Shown here piece by piece: positions 18,033 to 26,462 of a DNA stretch of 64,000 nucleotides (the stretch's first letter is position 1; every line of letters begins with the position of its first letter). The DNA comes from Sphingobacterium spiritivorum ATCC 33861 (GTDB taxonomy: Bacteria > Bacteroidota > Bacteroidia > Sphingobacteriales > Sphingobacteriaceae): NCBI RefSeq assembly GCF_000143765.1, contig NZ_GL379777.1:8709-72708 (forward strand), in the 5' to 3' direction. Both the position numbers and the translations under genes were made by a program. Under the pieces are notes generated by a model. That model worked only from the letters and a program-made list of their open reading frames with translations, had not been told where the DNA came from and did no database searches.

Positions 18033-18062
18033 CAAAAATAGTAAAAGTTTAATCTCCTCAAA
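18033..18062 (-). promoter_or_regulatory. Bacteroidota-type promoter
   Basis: On the minus strand TTTG (18062-18059), an 18-nt spacer and TATTTTTG (18040-18033). Initiation about 7 nt further would leave almost no leader before the start at 18022. Confidence 0.5.
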
Positions 18063-18299
18063 GCGAAACCGGTGCCGTGATATGTGAAATAATCGTTAAA
18101 TTTTCTTTTAGTGGCATTTTTTAACGATAAATTACATGGTTTTTACATTTTATGTTGTCAGAATGTAGACTATTAGCTACTTTCAACTCAAATATAGCAG
18201 CACACAAATACGGATATGGATAATTTTTTATTCTGTCTATAGTCAAAAAGTAATCAGATTATCTCCCTGTATGCCGCAAATCGTAACCTATTATTTTTT
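18063..18299. other. Divergent intergenic region
   Basis: AT-rich gap between the divergent small secreted gene and the tricorn-like protease. I see no riboswitch or repeat in it. A plus-strand promoter was not recognised with confidence. Confidence 0.35.
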
Positions 18300-21200
18300 A
18301 TGATCAAACATTTTCTCTGTTCACTGGGAATTTCTCTGGGCAGTCTGCTCACAGTACATGCACAGTCCCAGGCATCCTTTTTCTCTTATCCGACATTGAG
18401 TCCGGACGGGCAAACAATCGTATTCAGTTACGATGGCGATCTGTGGAAAGTCGCCGCAGATGGTGGTCTGGCCTTACGGCTTACCGCAATGTCCGGAACT
18501 GAGATCGCTCCCCGGATTTCTCCTGATGGCAAATGGCTTGCTTTCTCTTCCAATCAGAATGGAAATATGGATGTATACATTATGCCGCTGGAAGGGGGGG
18601 ATATCCGTCAGTTGACCTACCACGATGCCGGAGATGAAGTAGACAGCTGGAGCTGGGATAGTAAGAGTATATATTTTACTTCGTCAAGATACAACCGGTT
18701 CAGCAGTTATAAGGTTGCTGTCAACGGAGGAACTGCAGAACGGATGTTTCCGCATTATTTCAATACCATTCATAATGTTGTAGAGACGCCTTCCGGAGAA
18801 CTGTTATTCAACGATTCCTGGGAAAGTAATTTTGCATCTAACCGCAAGCGCTATAAAGGAGCTTTCAACCCGGACATTCTTTCTTACTCTCCGAAGCAAA
18901 AGCAATTCAAACAATATACGGATTATGCAGGAAAAGATTTCTGGCCAAGTGTGGACCAGAAAGGAGCTATTTACTTTGCTTCGGATGAGGCAAACGGGGA
19001 ATACAATCTGTACAGCTTTGTCGATGGAAAGAAAACCGGACTTACAAAATTTCCAACCTCTATTAAACGACCCGCTGTCTCGGCAAACGGATCAAAGGTG
19101 GTGTTTGAGAAGGATTATCAGTTGTTTTTATATGATGTAGCTACAAAGAAAACCATCCAGCCTAAAATAGCAATCAGCCGCAATCTGGTATTGAACAAGC
19201 AGCAGGAGTTTGATGTCAAGGATATTATCAGCAATGTGGATGTTTCTCCGGACGGTAAGAAAATGGCTTTTGTATCCCGGGGGGAACTGTTTGTGAGTGA
19301 TATAGAAGGAAAATTTGTACGGCAGATGCCGGGTCAGGGCGAACGTATTGTAGAGGTCAAATGGCTCAAAGACAATAAAACCTTGCTCTTTAATCAGACC
19401 TACCAGGGTTATCTCAATTGGTTTACGATCGCTGCAGACGGCAAGGAACAGGCAAAACAATTGACAAAAGATCTTCGTAACAACAGGATTATCGAATTTA
19501 ATAAGGATCGTACTCTGGGAGTCTACCTCAGTGGTCGCGATGAGGTGCGTATTTTAGACCTCAATACGCTGAAAAGCAATACAGTGGTAAAGGATGAAAT
19601 ATGGGCATTTCAAAATTCCTCTCCATCCTTTTCTCCGGATGGCAACTATATCCTGTTCACGGCATACCGCAATTTTGAGCAAGATATTATGCTGCATAAC
19701 CTGAAGACGAACAGCACTATCAATCTTACCAATACAGGGGTATCCGAGCTTACTCCTACCTGGTCTCCGGATGGGAAGTATATTTATTTTGCGAGCAACC
19801 GGACAAAGCCTTCCTACCCTACCGGAGTACAGAACGCCAGCATATACCGTATGGCATTGGAAAACTTTGATGAAGACTACCGCATCAGTAAGTTTGACGA
19901 ACTATTCAAAGAGACAGAGAAAGTAAAAAAAGATACTACAGCACAAAAGAAAACACCTGCAGATAAAGATAAAAAAGAACCGGTGAAAACGACATCTGCT
20001 GACAAACCGGTGGTGACTATAGATACACAGGGTTTGCTGGACCGTATAACACTGGTCAGTCCGGCTTTCGGTACGCAGCTGGATCCTGTTGTGTTTCAAA
20101 AGGGCGATAAGACCTATGTTTTCTATTCATCCAATCACGGAGAGGGACGCGGAGCGTTATATCGTACTGTGATTGAGCCCTTCACACCGAATAAAACTGA
20201 AAAGGTAGCTGATGGAGGCATCGGAGCTTTATTTGAAACTGGTGGCAAATATTATGCATTGAGCAGAGGAGCTATTCAGAAATATAATATAGATGCAAAT
20301 AAATTTGATAAAGTAGATGTTTCAATGAAATTTCAACGTAATCTGGAAAAAGAATTTTCGCAGATGTTTTATGAAACCTGGGCCGGGATAGAAGAAAACT
20401 TCTATGACGGGACTTTTCATGGAATAGACTGGTCTGCCGTGAAAAAACAGTATGAAGCATATCTGCCCAATATTAATAACAGAGCGGACCTGCGCATATT
20501 ACTCAACGATATGTTGGGCGAGCTGAATGCCTCACATTTAGGTTTTAATTCTTCCGGTCCTGAAGAACGCAAAAGCTTTACTGCTGTCACAAATGAGATT
20601 GGTGTGGTATATGAAACAAAAGATCCCTGGAAGGTGTCACAGATCATTGTCAACAGCCCGGCTTCACGCAAAGGCATAGATATTAAAGAAGGTGATATCC
20701 TGTTGGCAGTCAACGGACAAAGCATTGATAAAACCAGAGACCGGGATTCCTATTTTACCTTACCTTCCTTAGCAGAAGAAATGGCGCTGACTTTCAGCCG
20801 TCAGGGTAAAGAAATCAACGTCAATATACGCCCGCAGCCGGCAAATGCACAGCGGGAGCAACTCTATGATGAGTGGATCAAAGCAAACAGAGCCAAAGTA
20901 GATGGAATGAGCAACAACCGGATCGCCTATTCTCATATGAAAAATATGGGGGGTGATGAGTTGAACCGCTTTTTACTGGATATGGCCGAACAGGAAAACA
21001 ATAAAGATGCGATCATACTGGATCTACGATACAATACCGGAGGTAATGTGCACGATGAAGTTCTGCGTTTTCTGTCACAGCGTCCATATCTGCAATGGCA
21101 ATACCGTGATGGTAAGCGGGCTCCTCAAAGTAATTTTGCTCCTGCCGCCAAGCCGATTGTACTGCTGATCAATGAGCAGTCGCTCAGTGATGCCGAGATG

Positions 21201-21470
21201 ACTGCTGCAGGATTCAAGGCGCTGAAGCTGGGTAAGATTATCGGAACCGAAACTTATCGCTGGATTATCTTCACTTCAGCGAAGGGACTAGTCGATGGAT
21301 CTATGTACAGAGTACCGGCCTGGGGATGTTATACCTTGGATGGTCAGGATCTGGAGCTGACAGGAGTATCCCCGGATATCTATGTCAAGAACACCTTTGT
21401 AGACCGCTTAGAGGGAAAGGATCCGCAGTTGGAAAAAGCAATACAGGAAATCCTGAAAGATTTGAAATAA
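18300..21470 (+). CDS. Tricorn-like S41 family peptidase, secreted
   Basis: A 1056-residue exported protease (signal peptide ending 'LLTVHAQS'). Residues about 30-540 form PD40/WD40-like propeller repeats, each with 'SPDG' turns ('PTLSPDGQTIVFSYDGDLWK'). A Lys/Thr-rich linker (about 540-570) leads to the tricorn core. A PDZ-like segment follows ('SPASRKGIDIKEGDILLAVNG'), then the C-terminal S41 domain with the likely nucleophile region 'NEQSLSDAEMTAAGFKAL'. The family degrades peptides, probably in the periplasm. It is monocistronic and ends in a strong terminator. Confidence 0.93.
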   Translation: MIKHFLCSLGISLGSLLTVHAQSQASFFSYPTLSPDGQTIVFSYDGDLWKVAADGGLALRLTAMSGTEIAPRISPDGKWLAFSSNQNGNMDVYIMPLEGGDIRQLTYHDAGDEVDSWSWDSKSIYFTSSRYNRFSSYKVAVNGGTAERMFPHYFNTIHNVVETPSGELLFNDSWESNFASNRKRYKGAFNPDILSYSPKQKQFKQYTDYAGKDFWPSVDQKGAIYFASDEANGEYNLYSFVDGKKTGLTKFPTSIKRPAVSANGSKVVFEKDYQLFLYDVATKKTIQPKIAISRNLVLNKQQEFDVKDIISNVDVSPDGKKMAFVSRGELFVSDIEGKFVRQMPGQGERIVEVKWLKDNKTLLFNQTYQGYLNWFTIAADGKEQAKQLTKDLRNNRIIEFNKDRTLGVYLSGRDEVRILDLNTLKSNTVVKDEIWAFQNSSPSFSPDGNYILFTAYRNFEQDIMLHNLKTNSTINLTNTGVSELTPTWSPDGKYIYFASNRTKPSYPTGVQNASIYRMALENFDEDYRISKFDELFKETEKVKKDTTAQKKTPADKDKKEPVKTTSADKPVVTIDTQGLLDRITLVSPAFGTQLDPVVFQKGDKTYVFYSSNHGEGRGALYRTVIEPFTPNKTEKVADGGIGALFETGGKYYALSRGAIQKYNIDANKFDKVDVSMKFQRNLEKEFSQMFYETWAGIEENFYDGTFHGIDWSAVKKQYEAYLPNINNRADLRILLNDMLGELNASHLGFNSSGPEERKSFTAVTNEIGVVYETKDPWKVSQIIVNSPASRKGIDIKEGDILLAVNGQSIDKTRDRDSYFTLPSLAEEMALTFSRQGKEINVNIRPQPANAQREQLYDEWIKANRAKVDGMSNNRIAYSHMKNMGGDELNRFLLDMAEQENNKDAIILDLRYNTGGNVHDEVLRFLSQRPYLQWQYRDGKRAPQSNFAPAAKPIVLLINEQSLSDAEMTAAGFKALKLGKIIGTETYRWIIFTSAKGLVDGSMYRVPAWGCYTLDGQDLELTGVSPDIYVKNTFVDRLEGKDPQLEKAIQEILKDLK

Positions 21471-21473
21471 ATC

Positions 21474-21510
21474 AAAAAGCCGGTATCTCAGAAATGAATA
21501 CCGGCTTTTT
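21474..21510 (+). terminator. Rho-independent terminator
   Basis: A 13-bp stem, AAAAAGCCGGTAT with ATACCGGCTTTTT, and an 11-nt loop, immediately after the protease stop codon. Confidence 0.9.
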
Positions 21511-21598
21511 AATGGTCTGTTGTTAACATGTTGCTGTGCCTGGCCATTTAAGAACACGAACATTTATGTTGCGTAATATGGTCTTTTTTGCGGGCTGG

Positions 21599-22573
21599 TT
21601 ATTGCTGATCGCAGATCAGGATATTTGACTGCCCCAATCTCTGGGAGCCTCTTGATGCCGGAACTGCAACATCACCAGTTGGCAAAAAGTCTATTGTACC
21701 GGCTTGTTGTGGCACATATATTTCTACCGAAGTCACAGAATAGCCTTGAGGAAGATATTTGATATAATACCCATCCGGGTGAAAGCTCCAGATACCTCTC
21801 GGAAATTTTTCATTAACAGGAGCTACTCCCGTAAGCATGGCCAGGCTTTCAATTTCCTGATAAGAGGCATTCGCTTTATACATCAGTCCTCTGATCTTGT
21901 TTTCGATTTCTACAATTGTTTTTGCCGGTTCAGGCAGGTTTTGTGTCAGGGACTGCATCGCTTCTCCGCTAAGATAATCAATGACAGAGCTACCCAAAGC
22001 TGACAGGTCTTTTTGACTCAGGAGTATCGCTGCGGTAGCCTGCAGCTCCGGAGATAGTTTTGTAAAGTTTGTCTTTGCTATAATAGCCCACAGCAGCACC
22101 TGTACCTGAGATTGTTCGATTTCAGGATGATTTTCCCAGTTTGCAATGAGCGTACGTGCTATCTTTTCTTTAGGACCAGCCAGTGGAGCAAAGAGGTAGG
22201 CATCTCCTCTCGATGGTCCGTAAGTACCTGCCTGCAGACAGAAACTTTTGAATGTTCCTTTATAAAAGCCCGGTTTCAGCCTGAACCCTGTAGTTTTGGT
22301 ATATTGAGCGCCTAATGTGCAAAGATCTGTTTTGACAGAATCTTTTCCGAAATCAGCAACAAGCGTTTTCTCCTGATTACAATCATCAAAATTGGTTGTG
22401 ATAGGGTCAGATTTTAATAACTTCAGTTGGGAGCTGTTGAGCGCTTTACCCACCCCTTTATTGACTAAATCTCCCAGTTTCCCAAATTGAGCCTGAGCCT
22501 GTAAACTCTGCAATGCGATAAAAAGTATGACCAATCTAATGGTGAAATTTTTTAATGAATCTGTATTGTACAT
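21599..22573 (-). CDS. Secreted hypothetical protein
   Basis: A 324-residue exported protein of unknown function. The start at 22573 gives a clean signal peptide ('LVILFIALQSLQAQA'); a frame reaching 22669 adds a non-signal extension. The mature part begins 'QFGKLGDLVNKGVGKALNSS'. Three cysteines lie in the first 100 residues and the middle is helical. The C-terminal 'GIWSFHPDGYYIKYLPQGYSV' may be a small beta-domain. Similar proteins occur in Bacteroidota but I cannot name a family. Confidence 0.7.
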   Translation of the reverse strand: MYNTDSLKNFTIRLVILFIALQSLQAQAQFGKLGDLVNKGVGKALNSSQLKLLKSDPITTNFDDCNQEKTLVADFGKDSVKTDLCTLGAQYTKTTGFRLKPGFYKGTFKSFCLQAGTYGPSRGDAYLFAPLAGPKEKIARTLIANWENHPEIEQSQVQVLLWAIIAKTNFTKLSPELQATAAILLSQKDLSALGSSVIDYLSGEAMQSLTQNLPEPAKTIVEIENKIRGLMYKANASYQEIESLAMLTGVAPVNEKFPRGIWSFHPDGYYIKYLPQGYSVTSVEIYVPQQAGTIDFLPTGDVAVPASRGSQRLGQSNILICDQQ

Positions 22574-22778
22574 CTCTGATTTAGATAGATTAAACTCAAA
22601 GTTAATATAAATATCGGTAAGAACAAGATGAATTTTTTGTAAACAAAATCTTAGCCATCTCGTTATCACAGTGTCATAATATTAAGATATGACCCATTCA
22701 TAGCTCTTGCGTAGGTTCAACTATTGTAGTATGTTAATTTAATGTTGTAAATTTAGTATGTCTTTAAAATCCCTCCAT

Positions 22779-23258
22779 ATGAAAAAGATATTTCTTCTTT
22801 TCGCTGTATTTGCGGTAATTCTTTTACCGGCAAAAGGACAGCAGGAATTGTCTGCCAGTAAAGGCGGTAGTTCCTGGATCTGGGGCCCGTCTGTGGGGTA
22901 TCAATACCAAAAAGGTAATTTTTTAAAAGTCTCAGGCTGGGGGCTTTTTGCGCCAAATGATAATCAGTATATGAAAATTGACGCAGGCGCCAACTTTACC
23001 TGGATGATGGATAAGACAACTGTTATTCCCGAACTGGGGTTTACTTATTACCTGAGTGATAAAGGCGTATGGCCTTTTATCAAAGGAGAAATTACACCCT
23101 ATACTGTGACACCAAAGGCGGGAGTAAGTTTGCTTTCTCTTATTGATATAGGAGTAGGCTACGGCTTTGATATGCAGACTAAGGATAATTTTAAACCCCT
23201 GAAAGGCTTTACAACTTCCATCAGTGTCAATGTACCGTTTAACTTCTTTATCCGTTAG
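22779..23258 (+). CDS. Envelope beta-barrel-like protein, tandem paralogue A
   Basis: A 159-residue exported protein (signal 'MKKIFLLFAVFAVILLPAKGQ'; the upstream in-frame ATG at 22758 would spoil the signal). The mature sequence alternates polar and aromatic residues ('WIWGPSVGYQYQKGNFLKVSG', 'GVGYGFDM') as in small outer-membrane barrels. It is clearly paralogous to the next gene (23468-23932), including a block of 32 identical nucleotides. Function unknown. Confidence 0.75.
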   Translation: MKKIFLLFAVFAVILLPAKGQQELSASKGGSSWIWGPSVGYQYQKGNFLKVSGWGLFAPNDNQYMKIDAGANFTWMMDKTTVIPELGFTYYLSDKGVWPFIKGEITPYTVTPKAGVSLLSLIDIGVGYGFDMQTKDNFKPLKGFTTSISVNVPFNFFIR

Positions 23259-23467
23259 TCATAGAGCATCTGTGACAAATTCACAACAACATTTGGCACC
23301 CAGGGCAAATAATCTACCCTGAATTTTGTTCCTTTTCGGGATATTAACTACGTGCATTTATTGTTAACATCTGTGGCCGGTTTTATCAGCCAGTAAAGGG
23401 TGTTATGTTTTTTATATTTTGATTCATAAAGTTAATTGGGTAAATTGAATGGAATTAATTTTTCGAT

Positions 23468-23932
23468 ATGAGAAACACACGTCCTTTCTTTTTTCTGTTT
23501 CTATTGCTCCTGTTAGCTCCTGATGCTCTCCAGGCACAAAAGAATAAATGGATATGGGGGCCGTCTGTAGGGTATCAGTATCAAAGAGGTAACTTTTTGA
23601 AAGTTTCGGGCTGGAATCTGTTTGCGCTGAATTCCAAGGAATATATAAAAGCTGATGCCGGTGCCGACTTCACCTGGATGATGGATAAGACAACTGTTAT
23701 TCCGGAATTAGGATTTACTTACTATAGGGGTAAAGATGTTGTTTGGTCAGCTTTGAAGGCCGAAGTTACTCCTTATACCTTCACCCCTAAAATAGGGATT
23801 GGACTGATCTGTTTAGTAGATATAGCTGTTGGCTATGGATTTGATCTGAGAACAAAGTCTCAGTTCAAACCTGTCCGCGGATTTACGACCTCTGTTAATT
23901 TTAATATACCTTTTAATCTCACCGTTCTTTAA
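23468..23932 (+). CDS. Envelope beta-barrel-like protein, tandem paralogue B
   Basis: A 154-residue exported protein with a signal ending 'PDALQAQ', colinear with paralogue A over the whole mature part ('WIWGPSVGYQYQRGNFLKVSG', 'FTWMMDKTTVIPELGFTYY'). The two differ mainly in charged surface residues. A 209-bp gap separates them, so they probably have separate promoters. It is convergent with, and only 1 bp from, the LytTR regulator gene. Function unknown. Confidence 0.75.
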   Translation: MRNTRPFFFLFLLLLLAPDALQAQKNKWIWGPSVGYQYQRGNFLKVSGWNLFALNSKEYIKADAGADFTWMMDKTTVIPELGFTYYRGKDVVWSALKAEVTPYTFTPKIGIGLICLVDIAVGYGFDLRTKSQFKPVRGFTTSVNFNIPFNLTVL

Positions 23933-23933
23933 A

Positions 23934-24686
23934 CTACTTTTCGAGCCAGGATTTGAAATCACTTACCCGCTCCCGGCTGACGATCATTTCCTGATCCGGG
24001 TCAGGCTGCAGATATATGCGCAGACGGGAGTTGGAATGTACCGCAATTTCTTTGATGCTGTCGATCTGGATAATGTGACTGCGACTGATCCTGAAAAACC
24101 GATTTGGGTCAATCATCTTTTCAACTTTATCCAGAGTGATGTCAAGCAGATAATTGTTTCCCTGACGCGTCCACAAGTAAGTACCTTTGTGTTCACTATA
24201 AATGCAGGCAATGTCCTGTATATCAATTACCTTGATCGTTTGCCCTATTTTTATCGTAAACCGCTCTTTATAAGATTCTTTTTTTGTTAGTTTCAATAGC
24301 GAACGGATCTCATTCATGTCTACCGCCTCTTTGCTGTGCTGCAGTTTGAGAAATTTGTCAAATGCAAATTTCAGCTCTTCCTCAATAATGGGTTTGAGCA
24401 GATAATCAATGCTGTTCATCTTGAAAGCACGTAACACAAACTCATCATAGGCTGTCGTAAATATGATTGCTGACTGTACGTTCACCTCTTCAAAGATCTC
24501 AAAAGAAAGTCCGTCGGACAATTGTATATCGAGAAATATGAGTTCAGGCTCAGGATTAGACAACAGCCATGCTTTGGCATCTTCTACCGAGTGCAAAAGT
24601 GCTGTCACTGTATATCCCATATTTTCTACCTTTCGCTTCAGCAGACGCGCAGAAGGCATTTCATCTTCAATGATTATTATATTCAT
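23934..24686 (-). CDS. LytTR-family response regulator
   Basis: A 250-residue response regulator. The receiver domain has the phospho-acceptor Asp53 in 'PELIFLDIQLSDG' and the switch residues 'IIFTTAYDEF' and 'YLLKPI'. The C-terminal LytTR DNA-binding domain (about 140-250) shows 'ITLDKVEKMIDPNRFFRISRSHII'. Its gene overlaps the upstream sensor kinase gene by 4 bp. LytTR proteins bind two 9-bp direct repeats spaced by 12 bp; such sites occur at 26426-26455, before this operon, and at 28668-28697, before the adjacent receptor gene, so I infer autoregulation and control of the receptor. Confidence 0.94.
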   Translation of the reverse strand: MNIIIIEDEMPSARLLKRKVENMGYTVTALLHSVEDAKAWLLSNPEPELIFLDIQLSDGLSFEIFEEVNVQSAIIFTTAYDEFVLRAFKMNSIDYLLKPIIEEELKFAFDKFLKLQHSKEAVDMNEIRSLLKLTKKESYKERFTIKIGQTIKVIDIQDIACIYSEHKGTYLWTRQGNNYLLDITLDKVEKMIDPNRFFRISRSHIIQIDSIKEIAVHSNSRLRIYLQPDPDQEMIVSRERVSDFKSWLEK

Positions 24687-25726
24687 AATTTCGATTTGAT
24701 AGCTAACAGAGGTAAGCCTACCTCAAAATTTCCGTTTTGATCCTTAATAATGACTTCTTCAGTTGTCAACAGGTGGTAGCGATTGATAATATTGCTTAGC
24801 CCTATCCCTGTAGACTCACCCAGTGTCTCTTTAGGTTGCAGATTGTTGCTTACATACAGGTATTTGTCTTTTTTGACAATCCTGATATGCAGTTTGCGAA
24901 CAGTGCTCACCACATTATGTTTGATTGCATTTTCGATTAGCAACTGCAGAGACAAAGGGATAATATTTTCTTCTTCTTCAATATAACTGTCATCGATCTC
25001 TACGACAAGGGCTTCCTCAAAACGAAGTCTGAGCAGATTGAGGAAGATTTGGGCAAACTTTAGTTCCTGCTGTGCGGGAACCAGTTCCTTGTCTTTTTGT
25101 TCCAGCACATAGCGATAGATGCGCGAAAGAGAGGTGGTAAAGTCTACCGCCTTTTCCGGGCTCTCTTCTATCAGGCCGGTGAGCACATTGAGGCTGTTGA
25201 ACAGGAAATGGGGATCAATCTGATTCTTAAGGGATTCAAATTGAGCTGTGGCGTTTCCGGCAATCTGCTTCTGCTTCTGGATTTGCGCATTTTTATACGC
25301 TTTATAGAAGTAAAAGGCATAGAAGCCGAGACCAACAACTAAGGCAATAAGAGTTGTCATGATATAAGTACCCAAGTGTTGCCTCAGCAGAAATTCGGAG
25401 AATGAAAGCTTTCCGAAAATAACCTGAAAAAAGCAATTGACCACGAAGACCATCAACACCGTTACCAGAATGCTGCCGGGTATAAAGTAAGATAACCGTT
25501 TACGCCAATGATTATCATCAGGCACCTTGCTGTGAATATAAGCGGCCAGATTGCTGTTGAGCATATATCCCATCACCCCGTAGATCATTCCGATCTGTGC
25601 CCCTCTGGATTTGTAAAACTGAATATCCAGATTGCCGTAGGTGATGAGATAATAGGCCGAAAATAATAAGGAAATGCCTGCACTTATTACTATTCCCAGA
25701 AGTAATGATTTAAGAAAGGCTTTCAT
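24683..25726 (-). CDS. LytS-type sensor histidine kinase
   Basis: A 347-residue membrane kinase partner of the LytTR regulator. The start at 25726 ('MKAFLKSLLLGIVISAGISL') begins directly with the first membrane segment; a frame to 25795 overlaps the preceding gene. Four hydrophobic segments (about 1-150) precede the His_kinase domain, with the phospho-acceptor in 'NQIDPHFLFNSLNVLTGL' and the ATP-binding part 'QLLIENAIKHNV' and 'GIGLSNIINRYHLL'. No large sensor domain is present, so the signal is probably sensed in the membrane or from a partner. It lies 7 bp after the TPR-like gene. Confidence 0.93.
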   Translation of the reverse strand: MKAFLKSLLLGIVISAGISLLFSAYYLITYGNLDIQFYKSRGAQIGMIYGVMGYMLNSNLAAYIHSKVPDDNHWRKRLSYFIPGSILVTVLMVFVVNCFFQVIFGKLSFSEFLLRQHLGTYIMTTLIALVVGLGFYAFYFYKAYKNAQIQKQKQIAGNATAQFESLKNQIDPHFLFNSLNVLTGLIEESPEKAVDFTTSLSRIYRYVLEQKDKELVPAQQELKFAQIFLNLLRLRFEEALVVEIDDSYIEEEENIIPLSLQLLIENAIKHNVVSTVRKLHIRIVKKDKYLYVSNNLQPKETLGESTGIGLSNIINRYHLLTTEEVIIKDQNGNFEVGLPLLAIKSKL

Positions 25727-25733
25727 ATCGGTA

Positions 25734-26357
25734 TTATTTACTTGCACATGAAGAAACGATCTGCTCAGCTTGTTCTTTTCCCCAGGAAGGAGCAAATGCG
25801 GTCTCTGATTTTTGTGTATCGAACAAATGTAGAGCTTTCTTTATACTTTCGCACTCTGCGCTGGTATCCTGATGAAAATATTTCTTGGATTGCATCTGAA
25901 ATTGAGCCAGACTCAGAATAACCCTTGGATTTTCAGGCGCAATAGCTTTTGCCTTTTCGTAGGTGGCGATAATCAGCGGAGACAATTCCTGTGCTTTAGT
26001 CATAGGGTCTGTCGTGAGTTCAGCAGTATAGTTCATCGCTTTCAGCACCAGCCATTCGGGGTTATTATGCTGTGCGGGATAAGCATCCAGAATAGTTTTT
26101 GCTGTTTTGATCAGACTCATCTTGCTGTCCGCATCTCTCGCATTAAATGCAGATAGAATGGTGATAAAGGATTGGTAATATGCCGGTATCCAGTTGTCTT
26201 TCTCTACCTGTGCGATGCGTTCGAACTGGGCTGCGGCCTCTGTGTTTTTACCGGATTGCCAAAGTTGCATTCCGTTAGCCATACCTTTTTCATAAGCGCT
26301 CTGCGCAAACATACTGTTTGTAATCAGGAGCGCAAGGAGTAATAATGTTGTTTTCAT
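25734..26357 (-). CDS. Secreted TPR-like protein, first gene of the LytS/LytTR operon
   Basis: A 207-residue exported protein. The start at 26357 gives the signal 'MKTTLLLLALLITNSMFAQ'; an upstream in-frame start at 26387 is less likely. The mature part is all-helical with TPR-like repeats ('YEKGMANGMQLWQSGKNTEAA', 'TYEKAKAIAPENPRVILSLA'). It is co-transcribed with the kinase and regulator and could act as their periplasmic sensor or be their output; that is inference from position only. Confidence 0.78.
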   Translation of the reverse strand: MKTTLLLLALLITNSMFAQSAYEKGMANGMQLWQSGKNTEAAAQFERIAQVEKDNWIPAYYQSFITILSAFNARDADSKMSLIKTAKTILDAYPAQHNNPEWLVLKAMNYTAELTTDPMTKAQELSPLIIATYEKAKAIAPENPRVILSLAQFQMQSKKYFHQDTSAECESIKKALHLFDTQKSETAFAPSWGKEQAEQIVSSCASK

Positions 26358-26425
26358 TGTATTCTGTGTTAAAAGTTTATAAGTCAAAAGTGTAAAGTAT
26401 GCTGTTGTTGTACAATTAATAGTAA

Positions 26426-26455
26426 CCCAACTGTCGGAAAACCGGGATGAATTGT
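26426..26455 (-). promoter_or_regulatory. LytTR-type direct-repeat site before the TPR-LytS-LytTR operon
   Basis: On the minus strand ACAATTCAT, a 12-nt spacer and ACAGTTGGG. This is the 9-12-9 architecture known for LytTR proteins such as AgrA. It lies about 70 bp upstream of the operon's first start codon, and almost the same 30 bp recurs before the adjacent TonB-dependent receptor. Confidence 0.65.
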
Positions 26456-26462
26456 CAGATTT

